Below, piece by piece: positions 42,120 to 50,017 of a stretch of DNA of 64,000 nt; position 1 is the stretch's first letter, and the number at the start of each line of letters is the position of its first letter. The notes beneath the pieces are model-generated. The model ran no database searches and was not told the origin of the DNA. It saw nothing but the letters and a program-made list of their open reading frames with translations. The DNA lies in NCBI GenBank assembly GCA_942491735.1, contig CALOCN010000014.1, positions 2,356,001 through 2,420,000 on the forward strand, given 5' to 3'. The DNA comes from CALOCN01 sp942491735 (lineage in GTDB: Bacteria > Eisenbacteria > RBG-16-71-46 > JABDJR01). The translations under genes were made by a program, and so were the position numbers.

Positions 42120-43345
42120 TGGAAGCGCTCAGCCATCAGGATCCGTCGTGCGGTGGACGGATGCGTGTACAGGGTCCATTCGATCCAGGAGGGGGGTAGG
42201 ACGTCGGACAGATTCTTGTTGGCCAAGCGTATCTGGGTCCGGATCTGGGTCTCGGGATCCCGGGTCAGCTCCAGCGCGGCCACATCTGCCTGGCTCTCCA
42301 TGGCCCGGGAAACGACATTCCCCGGAACCACCGCAACCAGCATGAAAGAAACGTACAGGGCATAGGCGGGGATGGCAAGAAGCGGATCGGAGGGGCCGGT
42401 CAGCCCGAACCGTCCGGTACGCACCCAGCGGGACAGGATCCGGTGGGCCACCCCCAGGCCGAGTGCCGTCCCGAGAAGACCCAGCAGGAGGCCCCACCGG
42501 ACATGATGGTGTCTCCAGTGCCCCACTTCATGGGCGACCACGCCGGCGATCTCGTCCGCGCTGAACGACTCCAGGAGGGTGTCGTACAGGACAATCCGAC
42601 GCGTCCTGCCCACCCCGGTGAAATAGGCGTTCACCGCCCGGGTGCGTCGGCTCGCGTCGGCGACCAGGACCTCGGTGGCCTCGATCCCCCCTTCCCTGGC
42701 CAGATCGAGAAGCCGCGTTTCCAGGACGGGGTCCTCCAGCGGCGAGAAGGTATTGAACAGGGGGTCGATGGCGATGGGAGCCAGCATCACGTAGCCCACC
42801 GCCAGCACCGCGATGGCCGCGGAGGCTCGCGCCCACCAGGAGCGTCGGTACCGCGAGTACAGACCGAGAACGATCAACCCCACCAGCAACACCAACGCCC
42901 AGCCGATCGCACTCCCCTTCAGCCAGTCCAGAAGAAACGACCCGAGCGGGTCGGTACGAAGACCATAGGACGTGGCGTGCTGGTATCGGGCCAGCGAGAA
43001 CGGGAGACGCAACAGGGTGAGAAGACCCATGAGGCCGACCAGCACCCAGAGGCGGGCCGCCCACAACCGCCCCCTCGCCATGCGCAGGGCCCAATCCCGC
43101 CATCGGCCGAGGGGACCCAGGGCCAGGGCCCACACCACGAACAGGGTGGCCGCGCTCTGGATGAAGAAGAGGGCGTAGCCGAGCGAACGATAGGCGCGTC
43201 CACGTTCCAGTTGTTCCTGGGTGAACCGGCTGTTGGCGACCTCGACCTGGTCGGCCCGGGTGAGGTCTTGTGCCTCGGCGATGACGGGAGCCAACAGGAG
43301 AAGGCCGAGGAGCATGGCGGCGGAGCGAACGGAAAAGCGTTTCAC
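42116..43345 (-). CDS. M48/STE24-like membrane zinc peptidase
   Basis: Protein of 409 residues taken from the GTG at 43345, which gives a good signal sequence (KRFSVRSAAMLLGLLLLAPVIAEA); an ATG at 43315 is the alternative. Five or six further helices are visible. The zinc motif is VVAHEVGHWRHHH near residue 265, with the third ligand in SRAMESQADVAAL near 350, the arrangement of M48A (STE24/CAAX-type) peptidases. NAYFTGVGRTRRIVLYDTLL is a typical STE24 block. It is the first gene of the Gld-like exporter operon and may process an exported product; that is inference. No Shine-Dalgarno precedes the GTG, and a TGCTACCTT -10 ends seven bases upstream. Confidence 0.88.
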   Translation of the reverse strand: MKRFSVRSAAMLLGLLLLAPVIAEAQDLTRADQVEVANSRFTQEQLERGRAYRSLGYALFFIQSAATLFVVWALALGPLGRWRDWALRMARGRLWAARLWVLVGLMGLLTLLRLPFSLARYQHATSYGLRTDPLGSFLLDWLKGSAIGWALVLLVGLIVLGLYSRYRRSWWARASAAIAVLAVGYVMLAPIAIDPLFNTFSPLEDPVLETRLLDLAREGGIEATEVLVADASRRTRAVNAYFTGVGRTRRIVLYDTLLESFSADEIAGVVAHEVGHWRHHHVRWGLLLGLLGTALGLGVAHRILSRWVRTGRFGLTGPSDPLLAIPAYALYVSFMLVAVVPGNVVSRAMESQADVAALELTRDPETQIRTQIRLANKNLSDVLPPSWIEWTLYTHPSTARRILMAERFH

Positions 43346-43352
43346 GGCGAAA

Positions 43353-43361
43353 AAGGTAGCA
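43353..43361 (-). promoter_or_regulatory. extended -10 of the M48-ABC operon, possibly leaderless
   Basis: The minus strand reads TGCTACCTT, ending seven bases before the GTG at 43345. With no ribosome-binding site between, a leaderless message is likely, as for the gene at 2676. Confidence 0.4.
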
Positions 43362-43409
43362 CGCCCTCCCGGACCCCGCACCCAATCGCGCGGTACCGTG
43401 CGGTATCCC

Positions 43410-43439
43410 TTGAGCTTCCCCACGCCGGCCCGATACAAT
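43410..43439 (+). promoter_or_regulatory. promoter of the lytic transglycosylase gene
   Basis: TTGAGC (43410-43415), 18 bases, TACAAT (43434-43439), 32 bases before the GTG at 43472. Confidence 0.6.
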
Positions 43440-43471
43440 AGAAGCCCGCCCTCGGAGAGGATCCGCCACGC

Positions 43472-44773
43472 GTGTTGTTGCTTCTCGTCCTTGCCACGGT
43501 CACCGGCATCACCGCCGCGGACCCCTTCCCCCGGCCCGCCTCGCTGGAACCGGCGATTGCGTTCTGGAAGAACGTTTTTGCGCAGTGGGATGTGGACCAG
43601 GTCGTGTTCGTGGATGGCTATGACCTGTCCCGGGTCTACGAGGTCCACCGGCTCCCTCCCGACCTCCACACCCCGCAGCGGGACCGCGAACGGGAACTCC
43701 TGCGCAGGGGGTGGAAGGACGCCCTGGTCACGGACCTCAGGAGCCTTGCCGCCGAAGGAGTGGACTACGACGCGCTTACCGGTCGGCGGCTGAGACTGTT
43801 CCGCATCTGGGACGAGAGCCGGGACCCGGCGACCTACCGGGAGGCGGCGAACAACCTGCGCGGACAGCGCGGCATACGCGACCGCTTCCTGGCCGGGGTG
43901 GCCCGTTCGGCCCGCTACGATGCCGCGTTCCGGCAGGTCTTCCGCGAGGAGGGCGTCCCCGAGGACCTCGTCTATCTCCCCCACATCGAGTCGTCGTATC
44001 TCTGGAACGCCCGTTCGTACGCCGGTGCCCTGGGGATGTGGCAGTTCATGTCCGCCACCGCGCGCCGTCACGACCTGCACGTGGACGAGGCGGTGGACCA
44101 GCGCCTGGATCCCCTGGCCGCCGCCCGGGCCGCGGCCAGCTACATGCGCACCGCCTACGAGGCGCTGGAACACTGGCCCCTGGCCATTACCTCCTACAAC
44201 CACGGGGTGGACGGTATCAAGAACGCGGTGCGGGAGACCGGATCGACGGACATCTCGGTCATCATCGGAACCTATCGCGGCCCTCTCTTCGGTTTCGCCG
44301 GCCGTAACTTCTATCCCGAGTTCCTCGCCGCCAAGGAGCTTGCCGATTCGTTGCTGGCCAACCCGGGGTCGTTGCCCCTCGACGCGCCGGTGGAACACGA
44401 CACCTTCGAGTTGCCGGCGTTCGCCAAGGTCAACTCCGTGGCCAAGGCCCTCGGCGTGCCCCGGCAGGAACTCGAGGAGTTCAACCCGGCCCTGACCCGA
44501 TCGGCCCGCACCGACGAGGCCTACCTCCCCCGCGGGTACGATCTGCGCCTCCCTCCGGGATCGGTCGCCGACCCGGCCGCGTTGTTCGCCACGCTTCCGG
44601 AACAGGAGCGCCCCCTCAAGCGACCGGTGCGTACCTATCGGGTGCGCAGCGGCGACAACCTGGGGCTCATCGCGCGCAAACACGGAACCACGGTGCGACG
44701 CATCCAGAGCATGAACGGGATCAACAACCCCAACCGGATCCGGGTGGGCATGGTCCTCAAGCTCCCGACCTAG
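43472..44773 (+). CDS. mltD: MltD-like membrane-bound lytic transglycosylase with LysM
   Basis: Protein of 433 residues, GTG start behind GGAGAGG, with a short signal peptide (LLLLVLATVTGITA). The SLT domain (about residues 150-290) has VYLPHIESSYLWNARSYAGA with the catalytic Glu, GMWQFMSATARRHDL and ITSYNHGVDGIKNAV. A C-terminal LysM module (about 388-432) contains YRVRSGDNLGLIARKHGT and NNPNRIRVGMVLKLP and binds peptidoglycan. The enzyme cleaves the glycan chain with 1,6-anhydro product formation. The end overlaps the convergent glycosyltransferase gene by 17 bases. Confidence 0.93.
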   Translation: MLLLLVLATVTGITAADPFPRPASLEPAIAFWKNVFAQWDVDQVVFVDGYDLSRVYEVHRLPPDLHTPQRDRERELLRRGWKDALVTDLRSLAAEGVDYDALTGRRLRLFRIWDESRDPATYREAANNLRGQRGIRDRFLAGVARSARYDAAFRQVFREEGVPEDLVYLPHIESSYLWNARSYAGALGMWQFMSATARRHDLHVDEAVDQRLDPLAAARAAASYMRTAYEALEHWPLAITSYNHGVDGIKNAVRETGSTDISVIIGTYRGPLFGFAGRNFYPEFLAAKELADSLLANPGSLPLDAPVEHDTFELPAFAKVNSVAKALGVPRQELEEFNPALTRSARTDEAYLPRGYDLRLPPGSVADPAALFATLPEQERPLKRPVRTYRVRSGDNLGLIARKHGTTVRRIQSMNGINNPNRIRVGMVLKLPT

Positions 44774-45866
44774 CCGCCTCCCGTTCGCACAGTTCGGCCC
44801 ACCGGGAGAAGACCCGCTTCGGCGCGTGGTGCGCCTCGGCCCGGGCGCGGGCACGGGTCCCCAGATCCAGGCGCAGTTGCGGGTCGGCCGACAGCGCGGC
44901 CAGGGCGTCGCTGAGCGCTTCCCCATCCCCCGAAGGGACCAGTCGCCCCGCCTCTCCCAGGAGTTCCCGGGTGCCCCCCACGTCGGTGGCCACCACCGGA
45001 AGTCCGGCCGCCATGGCCTCCAGGACGCCGTTGGGCATGCCTTCGCTGGAAGAGGCGAGGACAAAGCCGTCCGCCGCCGCGAGGGCCGGCGCGGCGTCCG
45101 GGAGCGCCCCCAGGAAACGCACCCGGCCGGCCAGTCCGGACGTTTCCACCCGGGACTCCAACTCCGCGCGGAGCGGGCCCCCCCCGATCAGGGCCAGATG
45201 CGGGGCCGCGTCGCCAAGCCGCGCCATCGACTCCAGAAGAAGCGCATGCCCCTTCACCGGTCTCAGGTTCGCCACGCAGACCCAGAGGGGGCCCTCCCGC
45301 GGCAGGCCCAGTCGCTCCCGGGTCGCCGCCCGGTGCTCCGGGCCCGGGGGATGAAAGCGGACCAGATCCACCGCGTTGGGAATGACCTCGATCCGCTCCG
45401 TCCCCAGCCCTTCCCCCTGCCGCACCGCCTGGGCCACCGCGTCGGCGTTGGCGATCACGCGCCGGGTCCAGCGGTTGAGCAGGCGATAGCGCCGGGGGCT
45501 GCCGGCTCCGGCATCGTAGGCCAGGTTCCGGCGCGTGGTCAGTACCGGACGCCCGGCAAGACGAGCGGCCACCACTCCCACGAATGAGGCATCGGGAAAG
45601 AAGGTGATGGCGAGGTCGGCGTGTTCCCGCAGTCGACGCGCCGCGGCCAGGATGGCACGCATTCCGGCCGGAGCGCCCAGACGGGTGACGCCCAGGGCGT
45701 GGGCCGGACAGGGCGCGTGGGTCAGCGGCCAGGAGGGATCCTCGGTCAGGGTGATCAGGCGTGGCTCCACCCGGCTTCGGTCCAGTCCCTCCAACAAGCC
45801 GAGGAGTTGGTTCTCCGTCCCCGCTCCCGGTGCCAGTTGATCGATAAGAAAGGTTACGCGGACCAT
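44757..45866 (-). CDS. GT4-family glycosyltransferase
   Basis: Protein of 369 residues behind GGGAGGGG. The N-terminal Rossmann domain has LAPGAGTENQLLGLLEGL; NLRPVKGHALLLESMARLG and LALIGGGPLRAELES begin the C-terminal domain, and SSSEGMPNGVLEAMAAGLPVV holds the EX7E-type donor-binding Glu residues of GT-B GT4 enzymes. It is cytoplasmic or membrane-peripheral and probably extends a surface polysaccharide or glycolipid. It is divergent from a GT2 gene 89 bases away. Confidence 0.9.
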   Translation of the reverse strand: MVRVTFLIDQLAPGAGTENQLLGLLEGLDRSRVEPRLITLTEDPSWPLTHAPCPAHALGVTRLGAPAGMRAILAAARRLREHADLAITFFPDASFVGVVAARLAGRPVLTTRRNLAYDAGAGSPRRYRLLNRWTRRVIANADAVAQAVRQGEGLGTERIEVIPNAVDLVRFHPPGPEHRAATRERLGLPREGPLWVCVANLRPVKGHALLLESMARLGDAAPHLALIGGGPLRAELESRVETSGLAGRVRFLGALPDAAPALAAADGFVLASSSEGMPNGVLEAMAAGLPVVATDVGGTRELLGEAGRLVPSGDGEALSDALAALSADPQLRLDLGTRARARAEAHHAPKRVFSRWAELCEREAARSGA

Positions 45867-45955
45867 GCCCCTCCCGGTGCGCCCGGGGTTTCAGCCCGGT
45901 GTGGCAGACCGTAAGCTTATGGGATGCACACCCGCACGCCCAGTCGGCGTCTCCC

Positions 45956-46903
45956 ATGACCCGCCCGACCATCGATGTGGTCATCCCGGCCTACAACGCC
46001 AGCCACACCCTGGGCGCCTCCCTGGACTCGGTGCTGGCCCAGACCGTCCCCCCCGATCGCATCCTCGTGGTGGATGACGCCTCGCCGTCGGATCCCGCGC
46101 CGGGCCTCGGCCCCTATGGGAATCGGGTGACCCTGATTCGTCGCGAGCACAACGGGGGTCCGGGGGCCGCGCGAAACACCGGCATCCGTGCCGCATCCGC
46201 GGACCTGATCGGCCTGCTCGACGCCAACGATGTCTGGGACTCGACCCTGCTCGAACGGCAGCTGGCCGCGTTCGAGCGGCATCCGGAGATCGGTTTCTGC
46301 TTCGCCGCTCTCGTGGATTGCGATGACGCACTGCGTCCGGTGCGCCCCCCACGCTCGGTGCGTTCCCGCGAGGGGGAGGACTTCTTCGACACCCTGTACC
46401 TGGAGGGTTTCGCCGTCCCGCCCACCACCACCGTCCTCTCCCGGGAGGCCGCCCTGGCCACCGGGCTCTACAACGAAACGCTCCGGGTGGGCGAGGACCT
46501 GGAGTTCGTGTTGCGCATCCTGCTGCGTTACCCGGCCTCGAGCCTCCCCGACTGTCTGGCCCACAAGCGGGGTCACCCGGACGCGCTGACCCGGACGACG
46601 GATGTGGCATCCCACCTGGAGTATCAACGCATTCTCTGGGAAGGAGTGGGGCATGCGGCCCGGGAGTCGGGGCGCCCCCTCCCGCTTCCGGTGGAGGACC
46701 GGATTGCCCTGACCCGCAAACGTCGTCTGCGGGAGTGTGCGCTCGACGGGGATCCCGTGGAGGCGGCGGCCTACCACGCGGCCCTGCGCGAGTCCGGAGC
46801 GTTTACCCCGATCGATGCCCTGCGGTTGGCGGGGTGGAGAGCCCAACGCGGACTGCGTGACGTGGCCCGTGCCCTCCTGGGGCGCCGCGCCCCGACCGCC
46901 TAG
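45956..46903 (+). CDS. GT2-family (GT-A) glycosyltransferase
   Basis: Protein of 315 residues from the ATG at 45956; the ATG at 45899 would add a Pro/His-rich stretch without similarity. The fold begins IDVVIPAYNASHTLGASLDSVLAQT, then REHNGGPGAARNTGIRAA and LIGLLDANDVWD. The last block is the metal-binding DxD region, here DAND, which departs from the usual DADD. GEDLEFVLRILLRYP carries the later ED motif. No membrane helix. It probably acts in the same glycan pathway as the divergent GT4. No clear Shine-Dalgarno is present. Its stop overlaps the convergent PaaK-like gene by four bases (CTAG). Confidence 0.86.
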   Translation: MTRPTIDVVIPAYNASHTLGASLDSVLAQTVPPDRILVVDDASPSDPAPGLGPYGNRVTLIRREHNGGPGAARNTGIRAASADLIGLLDANDVWDSTLLERQLAAFERHPEIGFCFAALVDCDDALRPVRPPRSVRSREGEDFFDTLYLEGFAVPPTTTVLSREAALATGLYNETLRVGEDLEFVLRILLRYPASSLPDCLAHKRGHPDALTRTTDVASHLEYQRILWEGVGHAARESGRPLPLPVEDRIALTRKRRLRECALDGDPVEAAAYHAALRESGAFTPIDALRLAGWRAQRGLRDVARALLGRRAPTA

Positions 46904-48255
46904 AGGGTCGAAGCGTCTTCCCCGGGAATGCGCCGTATGGCAAACCGGTGCTTTCCCGAAGGCTCCGGATCGATCCGCTCCACCGGTTCGACGGTGTGCC
47001 GCATATCCTCTCCGAAACGCTCTCGCACCAACCGGGTCACCGCCTCGCGGCTGGTCTCGTCGAACACGCCGGTCACCACCGCCCGCACCGTCAAGTGGTC
47101 CCGCGCTTCCTGGACCAACTGCACCTGTTGCACGCCCGGAATCAGGGTGGCGAAGTGGTCGGTGAGCGAAATGCCGGAGACGTACCGGCCGTCCGGGGTC
47201 ACCAGGTAGTCGGCCACGCGACCGGCAATGCGCGACCAGCGCGGGTAGGTACGGCCGCAGGGGCAAAGGCCACCCCGCTTCGTGGCCAGGTCCCCGACCT
47301 CGTAGCGCAGGATCGGCATGGCCCGGTTGGTGAGATCCGTGACCACGACCCGTCCTTCCCCCTCGAGCCCCGCGGCGGGAACGATCTCGGGAACCAGCGT
47401 ATCCGTATTGAGGTGGAGCCCTTCATGCGCCTCGCACTCGCTGGCAATGAGGCTCAGCTCCTCGCATCCGTAGCGATCGAACACCGGGACGCCGAAGGCC
47501 GACTCGATGCCCGCCCGCTCCCGGTCCGAAAGCACCATGGCGGTGCTCAGGGCGGCGCGCAGGCCGGAAGGGACCAGGTCCTGCTCCGCACAGAAGCGGG
47601 CCACGAGGTAGAGGGAATGGGCATGCCCGTAGATCAGGGTGGGGCGCTCGCGCTGCATGCGCCGTGTCAGCGCGAGGAGCGCGGACCGGTCCAGGTTGAG
47701 GGTGTCCCCCTCGATCTGCCGCTCGAGGATTCCGTTGCGCAACCGCGCCCGCAGGGTGCGACGGGGGGGAGGTTCTCCCCACAACACGACCCGCCCCTCC
47801 CCGAGCCGCCATCCGGTCCACTCGTCCCGATAGAGCGTCACTCCACGCTTGGCCTGCACCGAGTCCCGGTCCACCACCAGTTCGAGGGGAACGCCGGTTG
47901 AACCCGACGTGCTGCGCCGTCGCACCGCCGACCCGGGAACGTCCGTGGCGCGCAACTCGGCCGCGTGGGTGCGGATGTCCGTCTTGGTCAGGATGGGCAA
48001 TGCCGCGAAGTCATCCCAGGTTCCGAGATCACCCGGCGCGAAACCCGCCTCCCGGAACCGCGCGGCATAGAACGGAACCGAGGCGGCCCGTTCGACCATG
48101 GACTTCAGGGCTTCCCACTGGAGGTCCCGCCGCTCCTGGGGATCCATGCGCTCGCGCCGCACCAGCCGACCGGCAAGCGCCACGTAGTCCGAACGCTCCT
48201 TGCGCGCCCAGAGCGGTGCGATCACCCTGCGCACGAATCCCGACCGCAGGCTCAT
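46900..48255 (-). CDS. PaaK/CapK-like adenylate-forming ligase
   Basis: Protein of 451 residues, ATG overlapping the dapB stop (ATGA). SVPFYAARFREAGF and LPILTKTDIRTHAAEL open the domain; the AMP-binding loop is RRRSTSGSTGVPLELVVDRD near residue 115. FDRYGCEELSLIASEC and LVVTDLTNRAMPILRYEVGD-like blocks (in the form VVTDLTNRAMPILRYEVGDL) match the phenylacetate-CoA ligase/CapK family. LCPCGRTYPRW and IAGRVADYLVTPDG complete it. Close relatives next to glycosyltransferases (CapK) act in polysaccharide assembly rather than in phenylacetate use, which the context here supports. The acyl or amino substrate is unknown. Confidence 0.85.
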   Translation of the reverse strand: MSLRSGFVRRVIAPLWARKERSDYVALAGRLVRRERMDPQERRDLQWEALKSMVERAASVPFYAARFREAGFAPGDLGTWDDFAALPILTKTDIRTHAAELRATDVPGSAVRRRSTSGSTGVPLELVVDRDSVQAKRGVTLYRDEWTGWRLGEGRVVLWGEPPPRRTLRARLRNGILERQIEGDTLNLDRSALLALTRRMQRERPTLIYGHAHSLYLVARFCAEQDLVPSGLRAALSTAMVLSDRERAGIESAFGVPVFDRYGCEELSLIASECEAHEGLHLNTDTLVPEIVPAAGLEGEGRVVVTDLTNRAMPILRYEVGDLATKRGGLCPCGRTYPRWSRIAGRVADYLVTPDGRYVSGISLTDHFATLIPGVQQVQLVQEARDHLTVRAVVTGVFDETSREAVTRLVRERFGEDMRHTVEPVERIDPEPSGKHRFAIRRIPGEDASTL

Positions 48256-48986
48256 GACGTCCCATCGGGCCGGCTCGCCACCACGTCGTCCATGGCGTAG
48301 CGTCCCGGTCGGGCGTTGCCCACCCAGCGCACCGCGCGCAGGGCTCCTTCCGCGAACACGCGCCGGTCCGTGGCCCGGTGCACCAGTTCCAGTTCCTCGT
48401 CCCGGGTGATCAGCCGCACATGATGTTCCCCCACCACGTCCCCTTCCCGCTCGGACTGCACCCTGGCCGCGATCCCTCCCTCGGCCAGGGTCCGGGCCAG
48501 CCACCGGGCGGTGCCGCTCGGCGCGTCCTGCTTGCCCGCGTGGTGCCGGTCGAGAATTTCCCCCTGCCACGTCATCCCGTCCGCCGCGAGCAGCATCCGC
48601 AGGGCACGGACGATCAGGGTCAGCCCGGGAGAAAAATTGGGGGCCACCACCACCGGGATCCGCAGCGCGGCGGCGTCCAGTGCCTCCTCGCCCGGTGCGT
48701 CGAGCCCGGTGGATCCCACAACGAGAGGCAGACCGCAACGCGCCACCGTCTCCACCCGGGACGCCAGTCCCTCGGCCAGCGCCACATCGATGACGACCTG
48801 GATCCCGGGGAGCCCCAACGCGGTGTAGAGATCGGTGTGCCGTGGGGGCAAGCCGGGAAGGGGGTGGTCGGGGAGCGTACGAAGGACCGCCGCCCCCACC
48901 GAAATGTCCTCGGACTGGGCCGCACTCTCGAGGATCGCCCGTCCCAAACGCCCGGCCGCCCCGATGACCGCCACGCCGGTCGGCAT
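48252..48986 (-). CDS. dapB: 4-hydroxy-tetrahydrodipicolinate reductase
   Basis: Protein of 244 residues; its ATG shares one base with the asd stop (TGATG). NAD(P)-binding VAVIGAAGRLGRAILE, VVGSTGLDAPGEE, VVVAPNFSPGLTLI and the catalytic block ILDRHHAGKQDAPSGTARW identify DapB. HHVRLITRDEELELVHRATDR closes the family pattern. It reduces the product of DapA in lysine and diaminopimelate synthesis. dapA is not in this window. Confidence 0.94.
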   Translation of the reverse strand: MPTGVAVIGAAGRLGRAILESAAQSEDISVGAAVLRTLPDHPLPGLPPRHTDLYTALGLPGIQVVIDVALAEGLASRVETVARCGLPLVVGSTGLDAPGEEALDAAALRIPVVVAPNFSPGLTLIVRALRMLLAADGMTWQGEILDRHHAGKQDAPSGTARWLARTLAEGGIAARVQSEREGDVVGEHHVRLITRDEELELVHRATDRRVFAEGALRAVRWVGNARPGRYAMDDVVASRPDGTS

Positions 48987-50017
48987 CAGCCCCGTACCGG
49001 GGTGCGCGGGAGCCGCCCCCGCGCCACCAGTTGCTCGGCGATCTGCAGGGCGTTCGTGGCCGCCCCCTTGAGCAGGTTGTCCGAGACCACCCACAGGACC
49101 AGACCCCGTGCATCGGCCCCGTCGCGACGGATCCGACCCACAAAGACCTCCGGGGACCCGGCGGCCGCCAGCGCATGCGGATAGCTGTCCGCGTCCACGT
49201 CGTCGACCACCCGCACCCCGGCCGCGGACAGGAGCTCCCGGGCCCGATCCGGGTGGGGCGGGGCATCGAACTGCGCCCACACCGCCTCGCTGTGTCCCCG
49301 CTCCACCGGAATGCGGACACAGGTCGCGCTGACCGGGAGCCCGGGGAGACCGAGAATACGCCGCGTCTCGTGGCGCATCTTGGCTTCCTCCTGGGTTTCC
49401 CCGTCGTCCCCGAAGGGGCCGATGTGCGGCAGGGCATTGAAGGCAATGGGGCGGGGGAAGATCTCCGCGCCCGCGGTTTCCCCGTCGAGGACCCGACGGG
49501 ACTCGCGCCGGAGTTCCTCGACCGCGCGGGCCCCCGCGCCGGAAACCGACTGGTAGGTGGCCACGCGCACCGCCCGGAGCCCCCACTCCCGATGCAGGGG
49601 GGCCAGCGCGACCACCATCTGGATGGTGGAGCAATTGGGATTGGCAATGATCGAGGCGTCCCCGTCCAGGACGTCCCCGTTGACCTCGGGCACCACGAGA
49701 GGGCTTCCCGCCTCCGAGCGAAAGGCACTGGAGTTGTCGATGACCGTCGCCCCGAGCGCGGCGAAACGGGGGGACCACGTGCGGCTCACGCCCCCGCCGG
49801 CCGAGGCCAAGACCAGGTCCAACGGCTTGAGATTGGACTCAGTCAATTCAATACAGGTCAATGGGTTGCCACGCCAGGTCAAGGTGGATCCTGAAGACCG
49901 CGCGGACGTGTAGAGGGTGAGGCTGTCCACCGGGATCGTCGAGGCGGCCAACCCCCGGAGCATTTCCTGACCCACCGCGCCCGAGGCCCCCATCAGACCG
50001 ACACGCAGGCCACTCAC
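48986..50017 (-). CDS. asd: aspartate-semialdehyde dehydrogenase
   Basis: Protein of 343 residues with a GTG start overlapping the beta-propeller gene stop (GTGA). VGLMGASGAVGQEMLRGL binds NADP; IDNSSAFR, VPEVNG and IIANPNCSTIQMVVAL (nucleophilic Cys) are in place, followed by RIPVERGHSEAVW with the catalytic His and VSDNLLKGAATNALQIAE. It makes aspartate semialdehyde for lysine/diaminopimelate, threonine and methionine. Its position inside an envelope operon, before dapB, ties diaminopimelate supply to the expression of the exported proteins upstream. Confidence 0.95.
   Translation of the reverse strand: MSGLRVGLMGASGAVGQEMLRGLAASTIPVDSLTLYTSARSSGSTLTWRGNPLTCIELTESNLKPLDLVLASAGGGVSRTWSPRFAALGATVIDNSSAFRSEAGSPLVVPEVNGDVLDGDASIIANPNCSTIQMVVALAPLHREWGLRAVRVATYQSVSGAGARAVEELRRESRRVLDGETAGAEIFPRPIAFNALPHIGPFGDDGETQEEAKMRHETRRILGLPGLPVSATCVRIPVERGHSEAVWAQFDAPPHPDRARELLSAAGVRVVDDVDADSYPHALAAAGSPEVFVGRIRRDGADARGLVLWVVSDNLLKGAATNALQIAEQLVARGRLPRTPVRG

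Noticed and set aside
43345..45064. Upstream extension of the M48 peptidase frame to about 980 codons
   Set aside because: Runs antisense through mltD; the GTG at 43345 gives a proper signal peptide and the family length.
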